The position numbers were made by a program, and so were the translations under genes. Positions 32,560 to 45,881 of a stretch of DNA of 64,000 bases are shown one piece after another. Numbering within the stretch: the first letter of the stretch is position 1; every line of letters starts with the position of its first letter. Origin of the DNA: Schoenoplectus triqueter (lineage: Eukaryota > Streptophyta > Magnoliopsida > Poales > Cyperaceae); contig CAXKVV010000013.1 in NCBI GenBank assembly GCA_964058805.1, positions 496,001 through 560,000 of the forward strand. Direction: 5' to 3'. The notes beneath the pieces were generated by a model. That model made no database searches. It was not told the DNA's origin and saw nothing but the letters and a program-made list of their open reading frames with translations.

Positions 32560-35500
32560 GAAGTGAAATTTGTGTGGCTGAGAGTGCCTCGGCACAGGCC
32601 CCACATTATTTGCGAATAATTTCTCAGAACAATTTTTTTTTTCCGGTGTATGTCGTCCGTGCCTATCTCAGTATTTGACGATGTAGCAGTATTTGTAAAA
32701 CTTACGTGTACACATAAACTTTTATTCGTTTAAATATAAGCATACATTCAGTGTCGTACATTTTCATATGCATGTTAAAATGATTAATTAAGTGTTATAT
32801 ATATAGTTTTATTTATTTAGTAAGTTTTATACACAAACCAATAAATTATTGGGCAAAATTTTTAAAATTTCATATCCTAAAATTGGGTCGAAATAATTCT
32901 ATAAAATATTTATAAAAAAATCTCGTTAAATATTAATTAAATATTTTCAAAGTATTTTTAATGATTTTAAAAAATAAGCCTAAAATAATAGCAAAATAAT
33001 AGCAACCGTTAATATATTACAATATATACTTTGAAGTAAGAACAACATACACTACCATCATATTTGACAACAAGATAATTGCATCCGTTAATATGTTAAG
33101 ATATACTTTGAAGTACTTAGAACAACATACATTATATACCACCATATTTGGATTTTGTCTGCAGTGCGAAGGTTGGACTGGGATCTTTGTGTCATTGTGC
33201 GCGCGTTTATCCATATCGCGTGACATTCAATGCTAATATGCGGAGTTCGGCCTCATGAGTCATGATCCAAATTTACAACTTACATAAAGGCGGAAAGCTA
33301 ACTACACTATTTATCAGCACTACTTGATGGATGTGGTTGGTTTCTGTAGCATTTGCCATGGTTACCGACGTTGAACCATGCAACATGGTGAGCAAGTCAG
33401 ATACTTATGACATTGATTGATGAATCACCTCACATTTCAAACCTCTCCAACCTAATGGTTTGGGGTAAAGGAGATGAATACCACCAGTCGCTCTCCCTTT
33501 CTTTACCTGTTTTGCAGAAAACCAGGTGCTGCGTATACAACTTGGTGAAATTGATTGATCAGGACTTGCCACACCCACACTTATCCTCTTGCAACGTAGA
33601 CATAACACGTATCTCAATCTTTCTTTCATCTGCTCTGCGATAAGAAAAAGATTTGCCCAATTGCTGATGAGGAGAATTAGATGCTCTGCAACACCGTTTC
33701 ATGGTGAATATATAAACTAAATTTAAAACATACATGCCATATTAGTAGATGAATTAAATAAGTAGGTTTAGTTTGTTCCTTTCTTAAACACATGTAACAC
33801 TTTGTCCTAAAAAGGAAAGCAAATTACCAAATGTGACACCATTTTTTGCAAAATTTTAAATTAAGGGGCTAGTTTACCTTGAAGTATTATGGACCAACAA
33901 TATATATATTTCTTTCTCTCAGATCCATGGTGGTGATCAATTTGATAACTTTGGACCCGCAGAAAGTGGAAGCTTCCGGAAATAATAACAATATTAAAAT
34001 TCAAACAGAATAAAAGACCAATATATCCTACCCACATCTAGAGCCCACAACTTAATGGAATATTGAAGTGTAAATACGTGGTCACCGATAGTGATATTCT
34101 CTCATGGAGATTTAGGGATCAAATTCCAGTAAAGATTATGTTAAAATTAGATTTAGAAAGGGTGTATGAGTTATGTGCGCGTCTACGGGTTTATAACAAT
34201 AAAAAAAATGTAAATTCGTATTCAAACTTAGAGAGAAAACAAAAAAAGATATGCTTGGGCTAGTGACGAGTTACACGTTATAAGAAGTGGTGTCAAGTGA
34301 TATCATTAAAATATATAAATTTTTTATATGATATTTAAAAATATAATATATTTTTTATCAATATTTATCATCTTATTATCAATTTGAACTTACTGAAAAT
34401 TATTTGAGATTTTTGCTATTGATACAACTAATTTTTTGAACTAATGGGGAAAGATTACTATTGCCAACACTATTTTTTTGGGCCGATGAGGAAAGAAAAA
34501 AACGTCTTTGTAATGAAACAACAGTAGCATTTACTTTTAATCTATAGTTTAATTATCATATATATTTTGTTTTGATTTTAACTCAGTATATAGAAGATTT
34601 TAGTCTAATAATTTACTTGATCACTCCATATCTCATAAAAAAACAATATCATGAATTTAAGAAAGATGAAATTGATTTTTTTTCTCTTTTTGAAAAGTTG
34701 GTTTGTAATATAAAATAAAAATGTTAGATCATGTTTGATCTCTCCAAAAAATTGATTTAAACTTAACAGAAAGTTTTGGTGTCATTTTACTGACTACATT
34801 TTTTTATGTTTATACTGATTACATTTTTTATTTTTATGATGATGTAGAAATTAACTTTTACAATATGTCTAAAAAAATTGTTTTCACTTTTTAAAAGAAA
34901 AAAATGAAAAAAGATTTAAATATGAGATAAACAAATATTATGGTCAATGAATGAATGCATTTTTTAGACACATGTTAAGAACAAAATTTAGTACTATATT
35001 ATTAATATAATAATTATTCATATGCTCAATTAAGTAAATACAATAAAGAAAGAAAAATTTAAATCTGAAAAGAAATAGAAACTTGCACTTTATATTCTAT
35101 TCTGCTAAAGAAATTATGGATATTTTTTAATTTTAAATTGCAATGAATTGATATGTTTGTATTTGTATTTTTTTCAGCTCATGTGCTAAATGCCAAAATT
35201 TTGAATTCCAAAATAACAATCCAAGTGGCTTAATAATATCTTAAATTAAAATTTATAGCAAAATAACTTTTACAATTGTAGAAACTTCTATTATTTTTAT
35301 GATTTTTTAGAAATATAACCATTTCTAAGATAATAATATAATTTTTTAATACTTTAGGATCATTTTTTAGAAATTGTAAAAAAATAGTTATACATGGTAT
35401 TTTAACAAATTATGAAATTAATTTTTTTGTTAAGTTATACGATCTTGGCTGTAAATTAATCCAAAATTTGAATCATTATTATAACTGCATAAATAAAAAA

Positions 35501-38500
35501 AATAATTTATTATTTATTTTAAGTAATGCTAATTGATTTTTTGCTCTGCCACTGGTTTGGGCGATACGAGATCGAAACCATATTGAGAAAGCAAGATCCA
35601 GATTAGTCTATCGTGCAGCAGGTTTACAGACTTGCAGCACGAACTGCACGCAATGCACAAAAAGAGCTTTCTTATGGTCAATTAGTTAATTTTCTTCGTG
35701 TTGTACAAATTTCATTAGCAACTTTTCACTCCTGTTTTTAAAATACTCCACTTGGTCAAGTTTATTTAGCAACTTTTCTTTCTAATTTTTATTTTTGATT
35801 AATGAAATTTACGTAATGGGCATTTCACCAGGTACATAAAAAAAATGCTCAATTTGGCTAACTATATTATAACTGAAGTATTTACTAATTACCGACTATT
35901 ATAACTGAATCATGAAGACTAACATATATGAACTTTCTTAATATAATGTTAAGGTAAAAAAAATACTATATGTACATGTTTATTTTTTTTTAAGGAAAAA
36001 AATATGGGATAAGGGGACATTGCAACTCTATACAACTGTGGCCAGTTGGGTAAGTATTGGGCTGAAAAGGACGTGTTGATACTTGGAAGTTGCTAAAAAG
36101 CCCATAAAACTGGTCCAGGATTATATGTTAGTTTTATAAGCGGGCCAACCAGGCCTGATTAGAATATTGGGCCGGTTGCAATACCTTCTTATATAACAAT
36201 ATTACGCATAACCCAACAAACGAAGAACAATATTCTTATATAACAATGTGATGAACAAACCTTAGGCTAAAGATAATTGAGGAGGAGAGAGACGGTTCAT
36301 AATTAATGAGTGCATGAACTATAATTAATCCAGAAAGCATGCAACTTGTCCAGTGGATCCATTGCGTTGGCAACTTAATTAATAATCGAGAAGTGCTGGT
36401 CAAGATACTGCAGCCTTCACATGCCTCTCATCAGTACCAGTATGCCAGTTACCACTGAACTAGATCCAGATCCGGACATTCAATCTTTCTTTTTCCTCGC
36501 TTCTTCTTCTACTCCATTGATCAACATGTGATGTGATGCATATATGGTTGGTTCCCTATTAGTTCTGCTCTCATTTCAGATGGCTCGACTCCGCACCTAC
36601 CTGCCTCGTTCGATCTAATTCTGTCATATATAACAAGCTAGCAGTTTAGTCTTCAGCCGTCCTTCAGTGAGAGTGTGAGTTAATAAATTATTTCACTTAC
36701 TACCCAATGCCTTACGAGTCTCATTCCAACTTCCAGCTCCGAAATAATTACAAATTAAAAGAGTACTTGTGTGAAAGTAATGTCATTGGAAGTTGCGACC
36801 ATATATAAACTGGCAATAATTTGTTTTTTCTCAGCAATATGGCAAACCATATTGACTCGATAGAGCTTGATTTATCCGTATCTAGACCAGGTACGGTACT
36901 GAATTTTATATTTCTTTTATGGTAGCCCAAGTTCATATGGTCTCTGACTCTCGAGATTAGCTATTTATTCCCATTTCCCAAAGAAAACTTGGCAAGGACT
37001 GCCAAGCAAAACTTGGATAGATAAGATGGATAGCTGGACTACTTTGACAGTCTAAAAAGTTCAAATTCAAATAATCTCTCCAAAGATTCTTGAACAATGT
37101 CTCTCCAAATACTTATCTGTAATCAGATTCAAAAATTCAAATTCAAATAATGTGTTGTCTTAACGGTCCAATATTTAATAAAGTGGGGATCCATTAACAA
37201 TGGGTTATTTTGACAACCTTAACCATGGACCTCTAAATAAATATAAAAAAATCTTTAAAATGAAAAAAAAATTATAAATGTGTTCTATTTTTAGATTGAT
37301 GGTCATTCAAATTTCACAGAATTTTATTATCGTTTGATAGTACATAAATATTCAGTTTGTGTTTCACTGTTTATTTTTATGTTCACTATAGTGTTGCCCA
37401 CGGTGGGCAACGACATTTTCTCAACTCGTAAATGTGGTGTACTTTGGTTTTTGAAGAAGATGAATGATGCATTCCTTTATTTGGAGGCCAAAGTTTCACC
37501 AACTTTTACCCACGTTTTCCTTACAGTTTTTGAACTCTAATTGCGTCCGTAACTATTTTTTAAGGTTCACTATTCATAGCACTCAAGCTTGGACTTCTTT
37601 CCCTGGTTATTAATTGTCAGAATTGAAATTGGCGCGAGTTGGAGATAGGGAGAGGCTGATAGCCATTGGCGCCGAATTTAAATTCAAAACAGGTGGATTG
37701 GGTGTTAAGCAGGAAATGGACTTAGTTGAGAAAGAAAATAAAGACGGCCCAATAAAAGACGAGATGGAAAGGCCCAATAAACAGGAATTGATTGTGGCCA
37801 GAGGTACCCGTGATACATTGGACACAGCTGAGGTCTTAGAGGATAGAAAGAAATGTTGCCGAGGCCGTTGAAGGAGATGCTCGTTGCCGTTATTGTGCTT
37901 GATTTCGTTGTTAATTTTCCTTTTAGTTATTACTTTCAGTTAATCGCATTTGCTTTAAATAGGCGATTTGTGCCTGATTTCGTTTTCGTTGAACAATTGA
38001 TGAACTCTATCCTCAAAAAACTCTTATTTTCTACTTCAGCAATAATCCAATAAACAGCTTTATACCCAAATTACTTCCATTTATCTTTTATTTCTGCACT
38101 TTTATACTCAAAATCAGTAATTGACCCTAAGTGGGTCATTACATTAATGGCTATGTCTCATCAATAATTCCATGCACTACACATGTTTGATGAAATTCGT
38201 CAGAGAAGGCTGTGAATTTTGACTGTTAAACCGTCTTAGGTCTTACCATGCGTTAAATTTGTATGCCTAGTTCCGTAGACCGAATTCTAAAGGCTTTGGC
38301 TACTGATTTGGACGGTTCTTGTTGTGTATAATAATTTTACGTGTTATGCACATGTGTACATTAAATAACTAAAATGTGTAAATTGAATCCCTTCTCTTTT
38401 TTTCATATGAGTAGACAATTACTTGATCTGAGAATTTTAGTTCATCCAAAAATAACGGTTTTCACTCTATAAATTCTAAAAAATATATAAAATTTAATTT

Positions 38501-40700
38501 GTTAATAGATTTTAATATTGAGATTAAATTGAACGATTCAGATCAGTTATTTCTGACTTAAAATTTATAATAAAGCGGACATCACCCCTTACTTTGCAAA
38601 TCATCCTCCCACAGTAAATTCCATAATCTTAACGAATAACGATATATATACACCACAGTTTTTATAAGCGAATTAGCATTTACATATTTGACCTTTTTAT
38701 TAGGTTAACAATTCACAGAAATTATAATCGGATAATATAGCGTGATCTAGTGGAACAGGAACTCAACATGAACATATTTCCTCGATTGTCAGCACTCGTT
38801 ATATTTGGGCAATTGTACGGATCGAATTTATTCATATGTTTTGCAATGGCTATTAGCACTTGTTATATTTCATGGGCGTGGATTAGCATTGGGCAACTCT
38901 ATATCTTATCTAAATATGTGTGATATTCTTAAGATGATTCAACTTGTTTATGATCCTTTATAAATTATTATTTATTCAATTATATTTTTTATAATAGTAA
39001 TAATAATAATAATTATATGCATTTTTGTATTTAAAAAAATATTTGAATTTTCATTAATGTGAAATTATTATTATTTTCATTGGAACTTTTCAAATTAATT
39101 ATTGCTATGATTTTCAAAGCAATCATTATATCAAGTGAAAAATAATAAAATATTACATTCAAATGCTTTTTTTTACTTATATTAATGTTCTCTGAACTTT
39201 GGATCCGAAGTATTATACGATCCGGTATGATCCAACTCAGAATTTTTAAAACATGTAATTAATCTTACGAATTGATTCGTACATAATTATTAGAAGACTA
39301 ATCTAACTTAATTTCAAACTGTATCCTAGTGTTCATTTGTACAGAAAAGGTTTGAAAAACTATTTTGATTAGAAATAAAAATCTGAAGGAAAAGAAAATA
39401 TTTTTTCTTGTGCAAAAATAAAAGGAAACTATATCTTATTTGTACATATCTTCATCAAATGGATAAAAGAAAATGTAATTTCTATTTGAAGCAAACCAAT
39501 ATAACAAAGCACACGTACATACGATTCTTATCTAAAACAGAGCATGCATGCCATTCTTATCTAAAACAAACAGTGAAATTAATGAAAGCGATTGTGAAGA
39601 AGGAACGGCTTAGTGGATTTTTCACTTTTATTTTCCATCGAAAAAAAATATGTGTAAGCAATATATGAAAAAGACTTTCTACAATATTTATATTTAATAT
39701 CAACCAAACGGATGAAATCAAATTTAGGGAAAACAGTTTTCTGGGCTGTTATAACGAGATTCAACAATTCAACACTTAATAAATCGAACCCAGCAATCAG
39801 CATCATGAAAATAAATAATGATACAAGGTGAATCCGACAAAAATACACGTCTCATCCAAATGGTCACTTTGCTAGCCTCCATCTCTCCTCACTCTTTTGT
39901 TTTCGTTTCTACCCCTTTCTTCGTATCTTCTCCCGATTTGATTAAAAAAATAGTTATTTTTTAAATATAAAATTTAGTCTCAATTAAATTTTCATATGAA
40001 ATCATTTTGAACAATTCAGATTAATTATTTAAATTTGAGAATAAAAACATAATCTATATCATGAAGATGATTTGTACTATGCATGATATCATAACATATA
40101 TTTATATATATAATGTTTTTATATATTTAATTCTTTTTTCTTGTATCCATGATTATTAAGAAAATGGTTTAAGTGAAAAAAAATTACAAAATCAGGACCT
40201 TTAACAACTGTTTTGTTAAGAAATCATTGCTAAGGGATTCAACAAAGATTATTTAATAGAGACCGTTGCTGAAAGTAAGAATAAATTCAAAAAAGAAAAA
40301 GAACAGAGGAACGTTTAATATTCAAATCATTATACAATTAACAAGACTCCAATGGCCCAAGTGAAGTTTGAGCAGCAAATGTTGCTTATTAAAATGATAC
40401 AGAGACAAAAACCATGAAAACATTTTAATTAGACAAATGGATAAATCCACCATCCAAACAGGAACATAAAGTAATAAGATGAAAATATAAGTAACATAAT
40501 AAAAAAAATGAGTAGAAAGCTGACGTGAACATATTAAAATGTACTAGGAGCATTTTAATTTTGAATCATGAGGCAGGACACTCATCGTGAGTATGGACCT
40601 GAAACAAATTGCGAAAATACAAATACTTTAGATGCACACCAATAAGATAAAAAGCTTGGAGAAGAATATAAAGCAGTCTCTTGCATTAATTTACCTTGGT
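32560..40700. other. 8.1-kb AT-rich intergenic region, no gene recognised
   Basis: No frame has a recognisable domain. A degenerate ~79-bp direct duplication occupies about 33,003-33,150 (CCGTTAATAT...ACTTTGAAGTA...AACAACATACA twice). Moderately GC-rich islands at about 33,160-33,680, 35,540-35,660, 36,280-36,700 and 37,580-37,870 have mixed codon-like composition but broken or very short frames. They may be decayed gene fragments. The end nearest 40,700 includes the likely 3' region of the minus-strand receptor gene. Confidence 0.45.
33003..33150. repeat. Degenerate two-copy ~79-bp direct repeat
   Basis: CCGTTAATATATTACAATAT... at about 33,005 and CCGTTAATATGTTAAGATAT... at about 33,084. 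Both are followed by ACTTTGAAGTA, AACAACATACA and a CATATTTG ending, with small indels. Confidence 0.7.
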
Positions 40701-43700
40701 TCAACTCTCTGCAGAAGGGTATAAATCCACTTTAGGGATATGCGAGATGAGGGGCCAATCCTCACCATTTTCGCGCTTACATCTCTCTCGTAGGCCAAAA
40801 CAATCCACAATTATCAACTCCTGCAGAGCAGTGAGGTGCTGAATTGACTGGGGAAGACATGTCACGGGGGTGGCTCTGATTTGCAGATATTCTAGAGATT
40901 TGAGTTCCCCCAACCACTCTGGCAATGCAAGAAGCCGTGTACAATTCAAAATTTCCAAAGACTGTAGAGCTGTGAGGTGCTGCATTGACTGGGGAAGACT
41001 GGTCAGGGTGGAACATTTGATTTTTAGCTTTTTTAGAGATGGCAAAATAGTCTGAGAGGAGGCCCCTCCATCAGAGAAGTATAATCCATCCAGCAGCACC
41101 GTGTTGTCAATAATTAACTCCACAACTGATGGTAGCAGATGAGGTTGAATTCTAATTTTTGGGCAATTCGATAAGGTCAATGTTTTTAAATGAGGAAAGG
41201 CTGACTCATAAGTATCATTAGTTTCTTGTTCCTCACATCTAACCAACTTCATGGTTGTCAGCTCCTCTAGATTAGGCATACCCACAATGAATAATTTAAC
41301 TAGTACTGGAAAATAACCAGTAAAACTTCTCAGAGAATTCATTTTACATAAGCCTAAATACTTTAGGCAAGGCAGCTCAACTAGACGAGGAAGATGAGTA
41401 CAATTCTCGAGACCCATCAGGTAAAGAGAGTTGAGGTAAGGGAAAGAGGACATGCTCATCTCCTCAAGCATCATCCATTTTGAATACTCTACCCCTGGAT
41501 AACCGTACAGACTCAATTCCTTAATTGTTGGTGGCGGTTGAAGAGCCTCTAGCACAGCGACATCCCGCTCTCTCTTTGCCATATCCCAGCCCCAGTGCAG
41601 GGTTATGTTCTCTAGATCTTTCTTCTGCTCCAAAAGATTTGGCAGCACAGCTTTTCTTGGGTTACTCACATTATGCAGACCAGAGACCAAGAGACTACCA
41701 CTGAGACAATCAAGATATTCTAGCTCTGAGATGTGTGCATATTTGCTTCTCTTGCCTACAACAAAATTACTCAACCTTCGAAGTTTAGTTAGTTTACCAA
41801 TACCAATAGGCATACCAGACTGTTTGAACGGATCAAAATTTAGATTCTCTAGATTGATAAGTTTAGATATGCTTGAAGGAAGGGCCACAATTGATGTGCA
41901 CTTCTTCAGATTCAAGACTTGCAAGTCTTGCAGATTACCTACAGAATCTGGTAAAGATCTCAATGACTTACAACATGACAGGTCAAGGCTCTGAAGCCTT
42001 ACAAGTTCTCCCAAGCCTCCTGGAAGCTCTCCTAGATTTTCACAGCCACGAACATTTAGAGTCTTTAGGTTGACAAGATTACAGATGCTTGAAGGAAGGG
42101 CCACAATTGATGCGCACTTCTTCAGATTCAAGACTTGCAAGTTTTGCAGATTACCTACAGAATCTGGTAAAGATCTCAATGACTTACAACATGACAGGTC
42201 AAGGCTCTGAAGCCTTACAAGTTCTCCCAAGCCTCCGGGAAGCTCTCCTAGATTTTCACAGCCACGAACATTTAGAGTCTTTAGGTTGACAAGATTACAG
42301 ATGCTTGAAGGAAGGGCCACAATTGATGTGCACTTCTTTAGATTCAAGACTTGCAAGTTTTGCAGATTACCTACAGAATCTGGTAAAGATCTCAATGACT
42401 TACAATGTGACAGGTCAAGTCTCTCAAGGCTGGTAAGATTTCCAATTGAAACGGGAATTTCCTCGAGATCTTCACAATAACTTAAATTAATGATTTTTAT
42501 GGACTCAAACGACCCCACAACATCATCTGGAAATCTTTTCAGTTTTTTGCACTCATAAAAAATTAACAATCGGATATTTACTAATTGTCCAATCGAATTT
42601 GGAATACTCTTAATTTTTATGGACCATATAATCAAGTTTTGAAGGCTTTTGCATTGACCAATTGATCCCGATAAACTTTCAAGCTTCCAACAATCACGTA
42701 GTTCTAGTGTTCTTAGGCCAATAACTTTTCCAATAGATTCTGGTAACTTTTCTAGATTATGACAGTATTTTAGATGTAATGACTGCAAGCTCCACAAGGC
42801 ACAAAAATCAATTGGAATTTCTGTGAACCTACAATCCGAAAAGCAAACATACCTTAAATGAATTAGTTTCCTTGATGAGAAAGTAAAACTTTCTAAATAT
42901 ATCCTATTTAAGACAAGTGAACGTAAACTTTTTGCCTTAGAAATCATATCAGGATCATCATCAGCAAAATTACTTCCTTCAATATGGAGTGCACGAAGCT
43001 TTTTAATAATTCTTGGTCTGATCTTTCCTGAATATTTAATCAAAGACAGATATCTATGGTCAATATTCATATTCTCTGCTCTGCCCATATCACTCATGCT
43101 ATCCATATCATTCATGACTGAAAACTCATGAGCAACAATAGATCGAGCTAGATCATGAACCAAGTCATGCATCTGGCAAGTCACTTCGCCATTATTTTCC
43201 ACTACATTTTGGAGAAAAGACATTTGTACCAGGTGATTAATGTGTTCGTGTCCCTTTGCCTCAACTGCCCCCATACTGTTAAGTAAAGAAATAAAACCAT
43301 GAGCTGTCCACTGACCGATTAGTTCTAGTTTATTGATCCTCTGACCTTTTGGGAATATTGAACAGTACGTAAAACACTCTTTCAAGGATGATGGCAAATG
43401 CATGTAACTCAATTTTAGTGATTTAATAACTTGATCTCCACCATTGTTCAACTCCCAGATATCACTATCTCTTACACTGCACCACTCCTCAATGCTATTC
43501 TTGGATCGCATGATGCTCCCTAAAGCTTTCAAGGCTAAGGGTACTCCTGCACATCTCTTCATTATTTCCTTTGCAATTTCTAAGATTTGAGAGTGTATTC
43601 CTATCTCAGATCCACCAAAAGCTCTATACTTAAACAAATCCCATGAAATAGCTTCTGGCAAACCCTCCAATTTTAAAAGATAGGTAGCATTCATTATTTG

Positions 43701-44639
43701 TGATGCTCTCAAAAGTCGTGTTGTCACGATAATTTTACTTCCAAATGCTCCATAATTTAAAATAGGTTTAAGTTGCCTCCAGTTGTCTTCACAATCCTCA
43801 TCCCAAACATCATCCAAGACAAGCAAGAACTTTTTTCCGTTCAACCCACTTCTTAATTCTTCACCAAGTGAGTCCAAATTCTCAAAGTCGCATTTAGTTC
43901 TCCTTGCCGACTCAATTAGTTCTTTCACAATTCGTTTAACATCAAATATTTGAGATACATAAACCCACATTTTCAAATCAAAATGTCGGTTCAACTCCAC
44001 ATCGTTGTAGACTAGTTGTGCAAGGGTTGTCTTTCCAAGTCCACCAAACCCAACAATTGAAATTACAGAAATATTCTCATGACCATCAGTCCTCTTTAAT
44101 TGGCTTATAATCTCCTCTTTTGCATGGTCCCTTCCACATACTGCACCTTCATCAATCTTAGACCATGTCTCCGTGTAATTTGTACTAATCTCGCTATACT
44201 TAATTATCTTACTTTTCAGATGGAACTTTGCCCTTTCAGCTGCTACTGCATCTAGCTTTTTGGTTATTGACTTAATCTTGTGAGCCAACTTTAACCGTTT
44301 CACTAGGTTTAATTTTGACAAACAGTTATTGATAACTCTGCTTGTCTGACCTCGTGAGTCATCCTTTTGCCTCTGGGCTTCCAAATGCAACTCATCTAAA
44401 AGGTCATCAGCATCATACACATTTTCTTTCAACTTCCTTAACCAATTGTAGACTTGCTTATCTGTTATACAACACTTCTCTGCATCTTCTAACACATCTT
44501 TAACAGTTGATATGGTGCTTGTGAATGCCTTGAGATCTATCTCCAGATCCCATAACATGCTGAACTCATTTAGAAGTGGTGACCCCAACTTATCACATAA
44601 GGTTTTTACAAGTGCTGATGCTACAACAGTACCATCCAT
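40701..44639 (-). CDS. CC-NBS-LRR (CNL) disease-resistance-type receptor
   Basis: 1312 aa in one exon. The N-terminal Rx-type coiled coil spans about 1-140 (VYDADDLLDEL, 74-84). The NB-ARC domain holds a P-loop GFGGLGKTT (197-205), RNBS-A FDLKMWVYVSQIFD, and kinase-2 LLVLDDVW (272-279). The final Trp of kinase-2 is typical of CNLs. RNBS-B (GSKIIVTTR), GLPL as GVPLAL (365-370), RNBS-D CFTYCSIFP (422-430) and MHD (490-492) follow. From about 540 there are LRRs. Residues about 741-925 hold a 72-aa unit present in nearly three copies, matching 216-bp DNA repeats. NLRs act as intracellular ADP/ATP switches that detect pathogen effectors and trigger defence. All catalytic motifs are present, so it appears functional. 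No paralogue is in the window. Confidence 0.96.
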   Translation of the reverse strand: MDGTVVASALVKTLCDKLGSPLLNEFSMLWDLEIDLKAFTSTISTVKDVLEDAEKCCITDKQVYNWLRKLKENVYDADDLLDELHLEAQRQKDDSRGQTSRVINNCLSKLNLVKRLKLAHKIKSITKKLDAVAAERAKFHLKSKIIKYSEISTNYTETWSKIDEGAVCGRDHAKEEIISQLKRTDGHENISVISIVGFGGLGKTTLAQLVYNDVELNRHFDLKMWVYVSQIFDVKRIVKELIESARRTKCDFENLDSLGEELRSGLNGKKFLLVLDDVWDEDCEDNWRQLKPILNYGAFGSKIIVTTRLLRASQIMNATYLLKLEGLPEAISWDLFKYRAFGGSEIGIHSQILEIAKEIMKRCAGVPLALKALGSIMRSKNSIEEWCSVRDSDIWELNNGGDQVIKSLKLSYMHLPSSLKECFTYCSIFPKGQRINKLELIGQWTAHGFISLLNSMGAVEAKGHEHINHLVQMSFLQNVVENNGEVTCQMHDLVHDLARSIVAHEFSVMNDMDSMSDMGRAENMNIDHRYLSLIKYSGKIRPRIIKKLRALHIEGSNFADDDPDMISKAKSLRSLVLNRIYLESFTFSSRKLIHLRYVCFSDCRFTEIPIDFCALWSLQSLHLKYCHNLEKLPESIGKVIGLRTLELRDCWKLESLSGSIGQCKSLQNLIIWSIKIKSIPNSIGQLVNIRLLIFYECKKLKRFPDDVVGSFESIKIINLSYCEDLEEIPVSIGNLTSLERLDLSHCKSLRSLPDSVGNLQNLQVLNLKKCTSIVALPSSICNLVNLKTLNVRGCENLGELPGGLGELVRLQSLDLSCCKSLRSLPDSVGNLQNLQVLNLKKCASIVALPSSICNLVNLKTLNVRGCENLGELPGGLGELVRLQSLDLSCCKSLRSLPDSVGNLQDLQVLNLKKCTSIVALPSSISKLINLENLNFDPFKQSGMPIGIGKLTKLRRLSNFVVGKRSKYAHISELEYLDCLSGSLLVSGLHNVSNPRKAVLPNLLEQKKDLENITLHWGWDMAKRERDVAVLEALQPPPTIKELSLYGYPGVEYSKWMMLEEMSMSSFPYLNSLYLMGLENCTHLPRLVELPCLKYLGLCKMNSLRSFTGYFPVLVKLFIVGMPNLEELTTMKLVRCEEQETNDTYESAFPHLKTLTLSNCPKIRIQPHLLPSVVELIIDNTVLLDGLYFSDGGASSQTILPSLKKLKIKCSTLTSLPQSMQHLTALQSLEILNCTRLLALPEWLGELKSLEYLQIRATPVTCLPQSIQHLTALQELIIVDCFGLRERCKRENGEDWPLISHIPKVDLYPSAES
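41869..42422. repeat. 216-bp tandem repeat in the LRR-coding region
   Basis: Units start at 41,869, 42,085 and 42,301, the third running for at least 120 bp. Units 1 and 2 differ at three positions by eye (GATGTGC/GATGCGC, AAGTC/AAGTT, CCTCCTGG/CCTCCGGG). The unit is three LRRs long (72 codons) and keeps the frame. Confidence 0.96.
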
Positions 44640-45881
44640 TGTTATTGAGATCGAACTGAAATGAAAATAAATAAAGGTATTAGCACTGGTGGCTAACTAT
44701 AGTATGGATAGAAAAAATGATAAATCAGAGAGATAAAACAAACTAAATATACTACTTTCTGCGAAAGATTTAATATTATAATTTAAAAAGAAAAACTCCT
44801 TCGTAGGAGCATTTTTATAAGCCCTAGCTATATATTTGTCTTCACAAATGAAAGTTACCTTCTTTTTTTTCCAAATATTCTAAAATAGCAAAGTTGATGG
44901 ACCCATGTTATTGAAACTTATATTTCATAGAGACGTAGCTTATCGGAATTCAGTACTTACCAAAAGTCAAATGTAGCAACTCAATTAAATCTATTAAGTT
45001 CAATTGCTCTGAATCAATTCCTCTGGTTTCTTAAACTACAAATCTACATGAGGTAGACAATGCCTGTAAGACAAGTGGCGGGGTAAATTTATTTTCATCA
45101 ACAACATGAGATAATTGAACGTTCAAAAGAAAATCGAGCCAACCTTAGATGAGATTCGAATCCCCAAATTTGGACACAAATATGCAATCTAGTATTTCCA
45201 TTTCAATTCGAGCACTTCAATTTGTTAGAAATAGTAAACTTTAAGTTCCTATATTTAAGAGCTAAGATCTCGGAAATCCGACCTCAACAATTGGGGGCAA
45301 ATTTGTGCAGGGACAAGCTCCGGCAAGTGTCCAGACTTAATGTTCAAAAGTTAGTTTAATGTAATCAATTTTTTTTGGGAACAAAATAATATAGCTAAAA
45401 GTTATATAAGTGCCTAGACTTAATTGACAAAATAAGTCTATTATATCAAAATATTTGAGAATCTGGAACCAATCTACTTATTGTACTCAAGCTTAGGAAA
45501 AAACTGAATCCACCACTGTCGACAACTCAAGATTTACGGGGGACTGAGTTAGGTCGGCTCAGGGTGGTCCATCGGATTTTGTGAAATCAAATTTTTATTT
45601 TTTTTAAACAGTGAGCACATAACATCGAAACAAATTCTAGCAATTTCAAAATTTTGGACAACTGAGTAGGGTAGGAGAAGACCACTTCAAAAGATCACTT
45701 CGCTGTCGAAAAATAAATTAAAATTGATTCTTTATAATCAAATCGGAGTAATTTTATGTAGCAATCTTCTATCTAAATAATAATAAAAAAATAAATCCGA
45801 ACTTGCAACACAGAATGATCACTGAGAAAGAAGCTGAGTGGGATTAGAGGTCGTCAATATATAGAGGAGGTGGGTGAGTAC
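44640..45881. other. Upstream region of the CNL gene
   Basis: AT-rich, no protein-like frame. Expected to carry the promoter and leader of the minus-strand receptor. No single TATA element stands out. Confidence 0.4.

Noticed and set aside
33210..33270. A GAGTTCGGCCTCATGAGTCATGATCC stretch (quoted in part) resembling RAV coding sequence near 16,613
   Set aside because: Similarity covers only about 18 bp and no further AP2 or B3 coding was found around it, so chance cannot be excluded.
35540..35660. Protein-like reading RDRNHIEKARSRLVYRAAG in a GC-richer patch
   Set aside because: It is short, has no start or family match I recognise, and is surrounded by AT-rich noncoding sequence. At most a decayed fragment.
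37614..38053. Two adjacent plus-strand frames of 85 and 66 residues
   Set aside because: The first is charged but has no recognisable domain, the second is a hydrophobic low-information frame, and no promoter or splice structure links them.
41605..42480. Plus-strand frames of 64-129 residues opposite the receptor gene
   Set aside because: They are antisense shadows of the repeated LRR-coding units, which explains why the same peptide recurs at 216-bp spacing.
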